IMG/VR virus record: IMGVR_UViG_3300036766_000341
Location: 1 to 32,406 of that record
Length of the DNA stretch: 32,406 nucleotides
Direction: 5' to 3' (one strand)
From: a virus
The notes below the pieces were generated by a model that saw only the letters and a list, made by a program, of their open reading frames with translations, ran no database searches and was not told the DNA's origin. Both the position numbers and the translations under genes were made by a program. Each line of letters starts with the position of its first letter. The first letter of the stretch is position 1. Below are positions 12,742 through 20,281 of this stretch, piece after piece.

Positions 12742-15169
12742 GCAGAGGCAGCGGGTCGCGAAGAATGCCATGACGACGCCCGCCCCTACCATTAGGAAGG
12801 CTCCGCCCTCCCTCAAGGTCCTGGATGGCGGCCAGGCCACGTCGCCTCCGCCTGAGCGCTATGCCGTCGCCGAGATGGTGCTGTCCGACGCATTCCGGCT
12901 GTACGGCGGGCGATTCAACGAGGTCTACAACCCGAGCAAGCTGGTCGGAAAGGACAACTATCGCTCGCTCACGACCATGCGCCGCGACGACCAGATCAAG
13001 GCCGCGATGTCGCTGAAAAAGCACGCGGTGCTGGCGAGCGGGTGGAACTTGGAGATGCCTCCCGACATGGAAGGTCATGACGAGCAGTCGTGGGGGCCGT
13101 GCGCGTTCGTGCAGAACCAGCTCGACGAACTCGATGGGTCGCTCCACGAGTCGCTATACCAGATCCTGATCGCCCTGGACTACGGGTTCTCGATCTCCGA
13201 GCGGGTGTACCAGGAGATCACGACTGGAGATTTCGCGGGCATGATCGGTCTCAAGGCGATCAAGTCGAAGCGGCCGGACCAGTTCGTGTTTCGGGTGGAC
13301 GAGTTCGGAAACATCACTGGGATCAGGCAGCCTGGCATTGGCGCGGTCGAGCGGGCCGTCAACACGGATGTCCCATTGTGGAAGATCGTGCTGTTCATCC
13401 ATCAGGGGGAGTTCGGCAATCCCTACGGCATCCCAGACCTGGAGGCCGCCTACGACCCGTGGTTCCACAAACAGAACACTATCCGCTGGATGATGCAGAT
13501 GCTGGAGCGATTTGGCATCCCGCCGATCGTGGCGATGTACGATCCAAATCAGATCCAGGGAGCGCAGCAGGAGCAACTCAGGACGATCTTCAAGAATTGG
13601 CAGTCGGCAACGAGCGCGTTGATCCCGCGTCCTGATCCGGAGGCGATAGAGATCCAGTTCCCCGAGCTGGCGGGCCAGGTCTCGCGGGTCTTCATCCCGG
13701 CGCTCGACAAGTTCAACCAGGACATCAGTCGGGCGCTCCTCATGCCGGGCTTGCTCGGTATCACGGCGGAGACAGGCTCGGGGTCCTACGCGCGGGCGAA
13801 GGTGCAGTTCGATGTGTTCATGCTGGTGGTAGAGAAGCTCCGGGCCGACCTGGAGCGCGTCGTCAACGAGCAGATCGTGAGGCCCATGATCGACCTGAAT
13901 TACGGCGACGGGCCGTATCCGCTGTTCAAGCTCAACCCGGTGGCGCAGGACGTGCGGCTCGACGTCATGACGACCTGGGCGCAACTCACGGGAGCCGGGG
14001 TGGTCCACTCGCTCCCGCGCGACGAGCTCCACTTGCGACAGCAGCTTGAGTTCCCGGAGGTCACGGAGGAGGAGCTCGCGGCGATCGCCGATGATGCCCG
14101 CGCGGTGGCGGAGGAGAAGGCATCGCGGGAGGCGGATGCTCGCGCGGGTACGAAGGGGCCGGCGGGTGAGGCCGAGCCCTCGGCGCGGGACGTACCGAAT
14201 GACATGATGGTGATGGCGGGGCGCGGTGTCGTCCGGCCGACCGTCGCGACAGCCGAGGTTCACACCCACGCCGAACGGGCACCGACCCGCTACGAGCGCT
14301 CCATCAACTTCGCGCTGGTACGTTCCGAACTGGACGAGGCGCAGGCGACCGCCCTAACCACCATTATGGCCGCCCTGCGTGGCGTGCGCGATAAGTTGCT
14401 GTCCGGCATTGCTCGCGTGATTGATGAACGCGAGATCAAGGCCGTACGGGAGCTGGTGCTGCCAAGCATGGCCGGGGTCGAGCGCGCCATCGGGGCGTTC
14501 CTGGAGGGGACGTTGGACGCTGGACGCGCGAGCGGGAGACGGGATCTGAAGAACGCGCGGACGTTCAGTTTCGATCCTTCCCAGCCGCGAGCCGACGACG
14601 GGAAGTGGACGGACGGAGGGGGCGGCGGTGGTAATGGTGACGAACGTGACCCGTCTTCGCCGGGGTTCAAGTTCGAGCACGCCGATGCCGTGACGGGCGG
14701 GCGGTTGAAGATCAAGGAATCGTTCACCGGCAACGCGACCACGAGCGATGAGCATGTCACGCTGCTCGGGGCGACGGTGAAGCGCGAGACGGACAAGGCC
14801 GTACTGGTCTCGACCGAGATAGACACGGCCGTCGGTCGGCGTGACTTGTCCGTGTGGCTGCCCAAATCCCAAATCGTGGTAGCGGAGGATGGCAGTGTCA
14901 CCGCGCCGAAATGGTTGGTGGACAAGAAAGACGAAGAGGCGCGCGCCAACTATCCCAGCGGCAGCTACTACGGTATCCAGTATCAGTCTGGCGAAGGCGG
15001 CGAGGGCAAGACCGTGTTCCACGTCAAGCTCAAGTACGATCCTGATACGGTGTCCGCGTTCAAGGCGGCCGTGGGCAAGCGAAGCTGGGACGGATACGAC
15101 AAGACGTGGACGGTGGACGGATCGGAACGCGACAACCTCCGCGCATTTGTCGCGACGTTGAAGGGATAG
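12731..15169 (+). CDS. portal protein (DUF935/Mu gp29-like) with extra C-terminal domains
   Basis: An 812-residue protein, much longer than the usual 450-550. Residues about 45-460 are the DUF935-type portal: YRSLTTMRRDDQIKAAMSLK, the crown/stem region with WMMQMLERFGIPPIV, then LLGITAETGSGSYARAKVQF. Residues 518-610 look like the front part of a MuF protein (YERSINFALVRSELDEAQ, LAGRASGRRD-type helix). Then come FDPSQPRADDGKWTDG and a poly-Gly linker (612-636), a domain with WLPKSQI (709-715) and TAPKWLVDKK, and a final VFHVKLKYD ... KRSWDGYDKTWTVDG module (762-797) that recalls HARP-like nucleic-acid-binding repeats. Good ribosome-binding site (GGAGGGATCGG). Confidence 0.85.
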   Translation: MPRKQRQRVAKNAMTTPAPTIRKAPPSLKVLDGGQATSPPPERYAVAEMVLSDAFRLYGGRFNEVYNPSKLVGKDNYRSLTTMRRDDQIKAAMSLKKHAVLASGWNLEMPPDMEGHDEQSWGPCAFVQNQLDELDGSLHESLYQILIALDYGFSISERVYQEITTGDFAGMIGLKAIKSKRPDQFVFRVDEFGNITGIRQPGIGAVERAVNTDVPLWKIVLFIHQGEFGNPYGIPDLEAAYDPWFHKQNTIRWMMQMLERFGIPPIVAMYDPNQIQGAQQEQLRTIFKNWQSATSALIPRPDPEAIEIQFPELAGQVSRVFIPALDKFNQDISRALLMPGLLGITAETGSGSYARAKVQFDVFMLVVEKLRADLERVVNEQIVRPMIDLNYGDGPYPLFKLNPVAQDVRLDVMTTWAQLTGAGVVHSLPRDELHLRQQLEFPEVTEEELAAIADDARAVAEEKASREADARAGTKGPAGEAEPSARDVPNDMMVMAGRGVVRPTVATAEVHTHAERAPTRYERSINFALVRSELDEAQATALTTIMAALRGVRDKLLSGIARVIDEREIKAVRELVLPSMAGVERAIGAFLEGTLDAGRASGRRDLKNARTFSFDPSQPRADDGKWTDGGGGGGNGDERDPSSPGFKFEHADAVTGGRLKIKESFTGNATTSDEHVTLLGATVKRETDKAVLVSTEIDTAVGRRDLSVWLPKSQIVVAEDGSVTAPKWLVDKKDEEARANYPSGSYYGIQYQSGEGGEGKTVFHVKLKYDPDTVSAFKAAVGKRSWDGYDKTWTVDGSERDNLRAFVATLKG

Positions 15170-15172
15170 GCG

Positions 15173-15829
15173 ATGTTCAAGCCATGTGACGAATGCCAGG
15201 ACCGAGAGGCCTGTGAGCTTCGTCAGCGATGCCCGGATGCGCCCCGCACGTTCGCCGCGGAACTGCCGAACGTGAGGCCCGCGTCCGCCGTCCGTTACCT
15301 CAAGACCAAGCGGTTCTGGATCACGGGCGTGATCGGCGACAACCTGCTCAGGGACGCGCGCGGCATCCTGCTGTCCGCCATCGAGACGGGCGAGCCCGCC
15401 AGCGACACCATGCGGAAGCTCAAGGCATCGTTCGAGCCGTATGTCGGAGGCGAGGACGGCGTGGAGGTTGACGGCGAGGTGGTCGGGCCGGCTCGGCTGG
15501 AAACGATCATCCGGACCAACGCGACGGACGCATACAATCGGGGGCGCCTGGTGGAGTTTCGGGAGAACGCCGATGTGGTGCCCTTTGTCGAGTACAGCGC
15601 GATCCTGGACGATCGCACGACGCAGGTCTGCAGGGAGTTGGACGGCAAGGTGTTCCGCAACGACGACCCGGAGCTCGACCGCTTCAAGCCGCCGCTGCAC
15701 TTCAACTGTCGCTCCGTCCTGGTGCCGATCACGTCGAGCGAGCCCGTGGACGACGCCGACCTCGCGACCGAAGGCGATCTGGGCCAGGCGCGCGATCTCA
15801 TGGACGCGGAGTTCGGCGGCGAGAAATAG
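15173..15829 (+). CDS. MuF-type head morphogenesis protein
   Basis: A 218-residue protein of the phage Mu F-like family. Residues 36-90 (PASAVRYLKTKRFWITGVIG, then LLSAIETGEPASDTMRKL) and 105-187 (RLETIIRTNATDAYNRGRL, VEYSAILDDRTTQVCRELDG, PPLHFNCRSVLVPI) are the core. MuF proteins are internal or injected head components and support assembly. The front half that normally precedes residue 36 appears to be on the portal gene instead (portal residues 518-610). The first 20 residues have four Cys (C5, C8, C14, C20), a possible zinc site not typical of the family. Starts three bases after the portal stop. Confidence 0.88.
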   Translation: MFKPCDECQDREACELRQRCPDAPRTFAAELPNVRPASAVRYLKTKRFWITGVIGDNLLRDARGILLSAIETGEPASDTMRKLKASFEPYVGGEDGVEVDGEVVGPARLETIIRTNATDAYNRGRLVEFRENADVVPFVEYSAILDDRTTQVCRELDGKVFRNDDPELDRFKPPLHFNCRSVLVPITSSEPVDDADLATEGDLGQARDLMDAEFGGEK

Positions 15830-15859
15830 TTTACGCGAGCGGCATGAGAAGAGTATAAT
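15830..15859 (+). promoter_or_regulatory. promoter-like element after MuF
   Basis: A perfect TATAAT at 15854-15859 with TTTACG (15830-15835, 4 of 6 to TTGACA) 18 nt upstream. It begins within the last base of the MuF stop region and is the only perfect -10 I noticed in this late region. Predicted start near 15866. It could serve a small RNA and, by readthrough, the sugar cassette. Confidence 0.5.
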
Positions 15860-15865
15860 CATCGC

Positions 15866-15952
15866 GTTCCCGCGTGGTCAGCCAGCCAGGCGCGAACATT
15901 GGTTCCTCTGGGGTGTACTCGGGGCTGGCTGTTGCTGGCCCCGTTTCTTTTT
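15866..15952 (+). ncRNA. candidate ~87-nt small RNA
   Basis: From the predicted start near 15866 to the U-run of the terminator at 15952. The interior has a second possible stem (GTTC...GAAC with a CGC/GCG extension, around 15866-15896) before the terminator hairpin. No start codon with a ribosome-binding site lies between promoter and terminator. It may be a real phage sRNA or the 5' attenuator leader of the downstream cassette. Confidence 0.4.
15920..15952 (+). terminator. intrinsic terminator
   Basis: A ten-pair stem with a TGTT loop (15920-15943, arms CGGGGC and GCCCCG closed inside by two G-U pairs and a GC/GC step), followed by TTTCTTTTT at 15944-15952. It separates the head genes from the carbohydrate cassette. 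Confidence 0.8.
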
Positions 15953-16101
15953 CAGGTGGGATGGTGGGGATCGTGGTGAGAAAATCAACAAGATCAGAGA
16001 TCTTCCGGCGAGCGGCCCCACCCTTGCCGGACGAGGCGCCGCGTGGCTTGTCCCCCGGCTCGCCAAGTTCGGCGAGCGGCCGTGGTTTCACCTCCCCCGC
16101 G
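15953..16101. other. non-coding leader before the cassette
   Basis: No convincing gene. It contains a 12-bp direct repeat, CGGCGAGCGGCC at 16007-16018 and 16070-16081, and a perfect 7-bp-stem hairpin at 16058-16077 (GCTCGCC, loop AAGTTC, GGCGAGC) without a following U-run. An open frame from a GTG at 15874 continues into the next gene but has no coding character. A promoter for the cassette should lie here or at 15830-15859; none is obvious here. Confidence 0.5.
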
Positions 16102-16494
16102 ATGCGGCCCGGCGCCATTCTCTTGCTCGCGGTGGTCTTGCTCCTGTCCGCGCCTGTCTGGGCGGCCGATTGCGTCCAGGCCCAGCTCCGAGGCCGGTGG
16201 GACGTGTACCTCGCCACGGTTTCGGGCACGCCGTCCGGCCTCCTGTTCTGCTCCCTCGTGATTGATGGGCATGGCCAGTTCGTCAGTGCGTCATCGTTCT
16301 GTGGCGACCTGACGACGCTTGGAAGACTGAAACTGGACGCAGCCTGCCGTGTCAACGGATCGCTCCAGGTCGGGGGTCATCCTGGTCTCTCGCGCTCCGT
16401 CTCGGCGACCCTCGCGCCGGATGGTGACACGTTCCTCGGGTTCGGACGCAGCTATTTCGGAGCACAAATGACGGTAGGAGGAGTGAGGCGATGA
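16102..16494 (+). CDS. secreted protein, first gene of carbohydrate cassette
   Basis: A 130-residue protein from the ATG at 16102. A clear Sec signal peptide (MRPGAILLLAVVLLLSAPVWA) is followed by a likely signal peptidase I site after VWA. The mature part has four or more Cys (C near the start, LLFCSLV, SSFCGDL, DAACRVN), suggesting disulfides in the periplasm, and strand-type sequence with GRW and DGHGQFVS. This pattern looks like a small beta-barrel or lipocalin-like fold, but it is unassigned. No ribosome-binding site is obvious, so an upstream start in the same frame is possible. A periplasmic or surface role, such as superinfection exclusion, is possible by analogy with phage morons. 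Confidence 0.6.
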   Translation: MRPGAILLLAVVLLLSAPVWAADCVQAQLRGRWDVYLATVSGTPSGLLFCSLVIDGHGQFVSASSFCGDLTTLGRLKLDAACRVNGSLQVGGHPGLSRSVSATLAPDGDTFLGFGRSYFGAQMTVGGVRR

Positions 16495-16894
16495 ACATCG
16501 ATGACGTACACACCCGCATCATGATTAAGACCGCGTCGAGTGGTCACCACTACGAGAGCTACTGCTTCTCTTCGACGGAGGACGCGCGCGCCGTCATGGA
16601 CGATCTGGTCGCGGCCATGCGGGCTACCCCCCCCCCAACGCGGCGCGCATGGGGCCCGATATGGGGCGTGTCCTCTTCTCCGAGAATCAGTCTCATCTGT
16701 GGAAGAGCGGCGAGTCGGCGCAGGAAACCATTGTCACGTTTGACCACCTATTCGGGCGACTTTCCATCCGGGCCGACACAATCATGGAGGTCGCCTGTCA
16801 GGCGTTCAGTGGCGAGATGGTGATGCACGAGTTCTACACGCGGTACAATCAGCAGGCGCGCGAGATCAAGGCCCGATATGGGGAGGCGACATGA
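16491..16894 (+). pseudogene. ORF split by a frameshift at a run of ten C
   Basis: The ATG at 16491 overlaps the previous stop. The first frame reads MNIDDVHTRIMIKTASSG... to about residue 47 and then reaches C10 at 16627-16636. After it the original frame becomes Arg/Ser/Pro-rich and ends at 16823. The -1 frame instead continues as a normal protein (NAARMGPDMGRVLFSENQSH, then FDHLFGRLSIRADTIMEV and a helical end) to 16894, whose stop overlaps the next ATG. So the intact product would have about 134 residues. No ribosome-binding site precedes the ATG at 16649. Ribosomal slippage, a phase-variable switch or a sequencing indel could each explain it. No family recognised. Confidence 0.7.
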
Positions 16895-18117
16895 TCTCCG
16901 TCGGTTGGGTCGGTCTCGGCAAGCTGGGCCTCCCGCTCGCCATCACGTACGCGCGCGCGGGCGTGATCGTGCTGGCGTATGACACGGATTACCCAACAGT
17001 CGAGAGTCTTGCCGCGCATCCGTCGCTCGCATACGAGCGCGGCGTTGCGGACTACCTGAGCGGGCACAGGCGAACGCCGGGCGGTCTTGGCATTGGGTCC
17101 TTGACTGACGCTCTCAAGGCCCGTGTCGTCTTCCTCGTCCTGCCGACGCCCGGTCCAGGGCTGGATCCGTCCGCCCTGTTCGAGTTCGTGGATGGTCTAG
17201 ACTCCGGATGGCAGGGTTCCATCGTAGTCGTATCGACGACTCTGCCCGGCACCTGCCGCGAGCTCGCCAAGCACCTGACCAAGGGCCAGCGGCTCTACCA
17301 CCTGTCCAGCTATGCCGGCATGGGGACCGTTCTGGCGGACGAGGGCCTATCCCGTGACATCGTGATCGGGTCGCTGGACGGTCTGACTGATCCGGACCTG
17401 GACGCCGTGCTGGACGCACGCTACGGCGCGGGCTGGCGCCACCGGGCGCGGGTTGTTTCACGTGAAACATCAGAGATGGCGAAGCTGGCGGTCAACGTCG
17501 TAGCCTCGCTCAAGGTTGGGTTTTCCAACGACATGACACGGCTGTGCCATGCCACCCCGGGGGCGGACGCGGACGCCGTGCTGGGCATCGTGGCGCGGGA
17601 CCAGCGGGCGTCGAGCGGGCGGTACATCGGGGTCGGCATGGCAGACGGCGGACCTTGTCACCCGCGCGAGGTCGAGGCGCTGGAGCGGATGATGCATGAC
17701 GGAGCCATGTTCCACGCTGCCCGCGCGGCCCGGCAGAACTACAACTACTGGCTGGCCTCCACTGTCATGAAGACGAGACTGCGGCGGGTACTGATCTGGG
17801 GCACCGGCTTCAAGGACGGCGTGCCGTTGACGGACAACTCAAGCGCCGTCGTGGTGGCCGAGACGTTGCGGGGGTTTGGTTGCGAGGTCCACGAGTATGA
17901 TCCGACGGCAATGTCGATGAGGATGCCTCAGGGAATGCTGGTCAAGGACGTGATCGCGAAGCCGGTGGCGATCCTGCTTGCGACGGACCAGGGATTCATC
18001 GGCGAGTGGATCGACTCCGTGGCGTTGGGCTCCGTCATCGTGGATGCTACGCGATGTGGTTGCCCTATCGCGGGTGATGGCGTGCGGTACGTGCGGCTGG
18101 GGCGGGGGCCGGTATGA
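16891..18117 (+). CDS. UDP-sugar dehydrogenase (UDP-glucose/GDP-mannose dehydrogenase family)
   Basis: A 408-residue NAD-dependent four-electron oxidase that converts a nucleotide hexose to the uronic acid. The Rossmann start is GWVGLGKLGLPLA (5-17). The central helix has EMAKLAVNVVASLKVGFSND (195-213) with the catalytic Lys208. The active-site Cys is C256 in GGPCHPREVEAL (the family has GG(S/P)CFPKD). The third domain shows GTGFKDGVPLTDNSS (304-318), matching GLAFKPxTDDxRESP. The most likely substrate is UDP-glucose or a UDP-HexNAc; sequence alone does not decide. The gene contains a perfect parS palindrome. ATGA coupling at both ends places it in the cassette operon. Confidence 0.88.
   Translation: MISVGWVGLGKLGLPLAITYARAGVIVLAYDTDYPTVESLAAHPSLAYERGVADYLSGHRRTPGGLGIGSLTDALKARVVFLVLPTPGPGLDPSALFEFVDGLDSGWQGSIVVVSTTLPGTCRELAKHLTKGQRLYHLSSYAGMGTVLADEGLSRDIVIGSLDGLTDPDLDAVLDARYGAGWRHRARVVSRETSEMAKLAVNVVASLKVGFSNDMTRLCHATPGADADAVLGIVARDQRASSGRYIGVGMADGGPCHPREVEALERMMHDGAMFHAARAARQNYNYWLASTVMKTRLRRVLIWGTGFKDGVPLTDNSSAVVVAETLRGFGCEVHEYDPTAMSMRMPQGMLVKDVIAKPVAILLATDQGFIGEWIDSVALGSVIVDATRCGCPIAGDGVRYVRLGRGPV
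17454..17469. promoter_or_regulatory. perfect parS partition-site sequence inside the dehydrogenase gene
   Basis: The 16-bp palindrome TGTTTCACGTGAAACA is identical to the consensus bacterial chromosomal parS, the loading site for the CTP-dependent clamp ParB. It occupies codons 188-193 of the dehydrogenase. Those codons and the next (GTT GTT TCA CGT GAA ACA TCA) all end in A or T, while those before and after end almost only in G or C. Confidence 0.85.
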
Positions 18118-19061
18118 AAGTCCTCATCACGGGTGGATGCGGATTCCTCGGCTCCGCTCTAGCGCGGCGGTTCCGAGAACGGGGGGACGAGGTAGAGACG
18201 ATGGACGTGGTCGGCGATCCTGATCGCCGCTGGGACATGACGCGGGCAAGCACCATGGTCGAGGGCAACACGATGGGGACGGTGGATCCAGGCGGCAGCT
18301 TGCTGGACGAGATATCGTGGGTCCATCCCGACCTCATCATCCACGCCGCCGCGATCAACGGCACGCGCAATTTCTACGAGCGTCCGGCCGACGTGTTCCT
18401 CGCGACAGCCCAGGGCACCATCAACATCGCGCAGGCGTTCGCGAGGTACGGACGCGGCAGGTTGATCTATTTGTCGTCATCGGAGGTGTACGGCCAGGCG
18501 ATGACGTTCCCCACGCGGGAGGACGCCCCTCTGACGATCCCCGATATGGGCAACCCGCGCTACAGCTACGCGGCCGGCAAGATCGCTGGCGAGGCGGCGG
18601 TGACATACTTGTGCGCCGGAAAGGACACCGTGATCGTGCGGCCCCACAACATCTACGGGCCGGGCGGCTCGCCGGATCACGTCGTCGTGTCATTGATCGA
18701 CAAGATCGCGGCCGGCGGGTTGCTGGAGCTCGACGGCGATCCCCGCTCGGTGCGGACGTTCTGCTACGTAGACGATTTCGTGTCCGCCATCGAGGCCATC
18801 GCCGATGCCGGGGCGCCCCCGCACGTCATGAACGTCGGGTCGTACTACACGTCCAGCGTCTGGGGGCTGGCGAGCACGATCGAAATGCTCATGGACCGCC
18901 CCGATCGCGAACCGATTAGTTTCACCGGAGTGGCCCAACCCATAGGCTCGCCGTTCGTGCGGATCCCGGACCTGAGCCGGCTGGCCGCGCTAGGGTGGGA
19001 GCCGAAGGTCTCGCTGGTGGAGGGCCTCAAGAGGACGATCGCGTGGCGCGCGGGAGCGTAG
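18114..19061 (+). CDS. NAD-dependent sugar epimerase/decarboxylase (extended SDR)
   Basis: A 315-residue extended short-chain dehydrogenase. TGGCGFLG at 6-13 binds NAD, HAAAINGT follows at 77-84, and the catalytic triad is Ser in YLSSSEVYG (119-127) with Tyr152-xxx-Lys156 in YSYAAGK. The SSSEVYG loop, with Ser-Glu where dehydratases have Asp-Glu, is the pattern of UDP-glucuronate decarboxylases such as ArnA and UXS, and RPHNIYGPGG and RTFCYVDDF are also in place. Following a UDP-sugar dehydrogenase, decarboxylation of the uronate to a 4-keto pentose or epimerisation is plausible. Specificity is not certain. ATGA coupling with the dehydrogenase. Confidence 0.85.
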   Translation: MKVLITGGCGFLGSALARRFRERGDEVETMDVVGDPDRRWDMTRASTMVEGNTMGTVDPGGSLLDEISWVHPDLIIHAAAINGTRNFYERPADVFLATAQGTINIAQAFARYGRGRLIYLSSSEVYGQAMTFPTREDAPLTIPDMGNPRYSYAAGKIAGEAAVTYLCAGKDTVIVRPHNIYGPGGSPDHVVVSLIDKIAAGGLLELDGDPRSVRTFCYVDDFVSAIEAIADAGAPPHVMNVGSYYTSSVWGLASTIEMLMDRPDREPISFTGVAQPIGSPFVRIPDLSRLAALGWEPKVSLVEGLKRTIAWRAGA

Positions 19062-20281
19062 CCGAGGGCGCATGCGAGGTATGCGGGGGCGCGCTGTGGG
19101 TCGTCCACGACTTCGGCTCCCAGCCGATGTGCAATGATCTCCGCACCGAGGCGCCGCGCTATCCGCTGGTGCTGGCGCGGTGCCGGACATGCGATCTGGT
19201 GCAGCTCGACGGCGCCTCGCGACTGGATCCGACGGCGGTGTTCCCGGCCAGCTATCCGTATCGCACCCGGCACAGCGAGCAGTTGAAGGCGGAGGCGCGC
19301 CTATTGTGTGGGTCGATCAACGAGATCATCTCGCGGAAGATCGGTCGTCCCCGGAGGCAGGACGAGATGATCGAGGTCCTGGACGTGGGCTGCAACGACG
19401 GCACGTTCCTGGACGAGTTCGCCCGGCACGGCTACGCGACCTACGGCATCGATCCCACGGACGCCGTGCTGGATTGCACGTCCTCGCACATTGTTGCCCA
19501 GAGGCCTCTGGACGATGCCTTCGTGACCGGGATACTGGCCGACAAGCCCAATGGCTTCGGCGTCGTTATGTGCAACAACGTCTTCGCTCACGTACCGGAC
19601 CCGATCGCGTTCGCCAATCTGATGCGGCGGCTGACCCACCAGCACGGCTTCGTGTCGGTGTCGAACCACTACCTAGGCGCCGTGCTGGACGGGCAGTGGG
19701 ACACCGTTTACCATGAGCATCGGCGGTACTACTCGGCGGAGACACTCACGCAGACGCTCACGAGTGCTGGCCTCTGGGTCTTCGCGCGACGGTTCACGGT
19801 GGTCCACGGCGGATCGATCAATCTGCTCGCCGGGCCGGCCCAGATCGAAAACGCGGACGTTCGGATCGAGGAAGAATCCACGTTCTCGACGGGACTCCAC
19901 AATTTCTCCGCCAGCGTCACTCGGCACGTCGAGACGATCCGCGCTCGCGTCCGCGACAATTGGGGCTCGCGCCCCGTCATCTTGGCGGGCGTTCCCTCGC
20001 GCGCCGGCACGCTCGTGGGTGCGTGCGGCTTCATGCGGGCCGATATCGCCATGGCGGTCGAGCCTGCGGGCTCCGCGAAGATCGGTGGCTTCCTGCCCGG
20101 AACGGACATCCCGATCATGTCGGACGACGCCGCGCCCGCCCAGGCGGTCGTGCTGATCGGGTCGCACCACCTGGGCGAACCCTTCATCCGCAAGATGGTG
20201 GCGCGCTACGGCGGCCCCGCCATCGTGCCTCACGGGTGGAGCGTGCTGACGGTTTCCGAGCACGAGGTGACCCGTGCCTGA
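19043..20281 (+). CDS. zinc-type SAM-dependent sugar C-methyltransferase
   Basis: A 412-residue protein from GTG 19043, with GAGGA seven nt upstream and a 19-bp overlap with the epimerase. C11-E-V-C14 and C47-R-T-C50 form the N-terminal zinc site. LDVGCNDGTF at 113-122 is SAM motif I, and YHEHRRYYS at 223-231 is the signature of the TylC3/NovU group of sugar C-methyltransferases (YHEHxxYxS). The C-terminal third with GVPSRAGTL completes the family architecture. These enzymes methylate C-3 or C-5 of keto-deoxy nucleotide sugars, so a keto-sugar intermediate in this pathway is implied. The length is normal (about 410). Confidence 0.85.
   Translation: MARGSVAEGACEVCGGALWVVHDFGSQPMCNDLRTEAPRYPLVLARCRTCDLVQLDGASRLDPTAVFPASYPYRTRHSEQLKAEARLLCGSINEIISRKIGRPRRQDEMIEVLDVGCNDGTFLDEFARHGYATYGIDPTDAVLDCTSSHIVAQRPLDDAFVTGILADKPNGFGVVMCNNVFAHVPDPIAFANLMRRLTHQHGFVSVSNHYLGAVLDGQWDTVYHEHRRYYSAETLTQTLTSAGLWVFARRFTVVHGGSINLLAGPAQIENADVRIEEESTFSTGLHNFSASVTRHVETIRARVRDNWGSRPVILAGVPSRAGTLVGACGFMRADIAMAVEPAGSAKIGGFLPGTDIPIMSDDAAPAQAVVLIGSHHLGEPFIRKMVARYGGPAIVPHGWSVLTVSEHEVTRA

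Noticed and set aside
14354-15862. 502-codon open frame on the minus strand over the portal and MuF genes
   Set aside because: Antisense shadow in GC-rich DNA; the plus-strand frames have clear portal and MuF motifs and good ribosome-binding sites.
16649-16894. Independent gene starting at ATG 16649
   Set aside because: No ribosome-binding site, and the frame continues naturally upstream to the C10 tract, so a frameshifted single gene is simpler.
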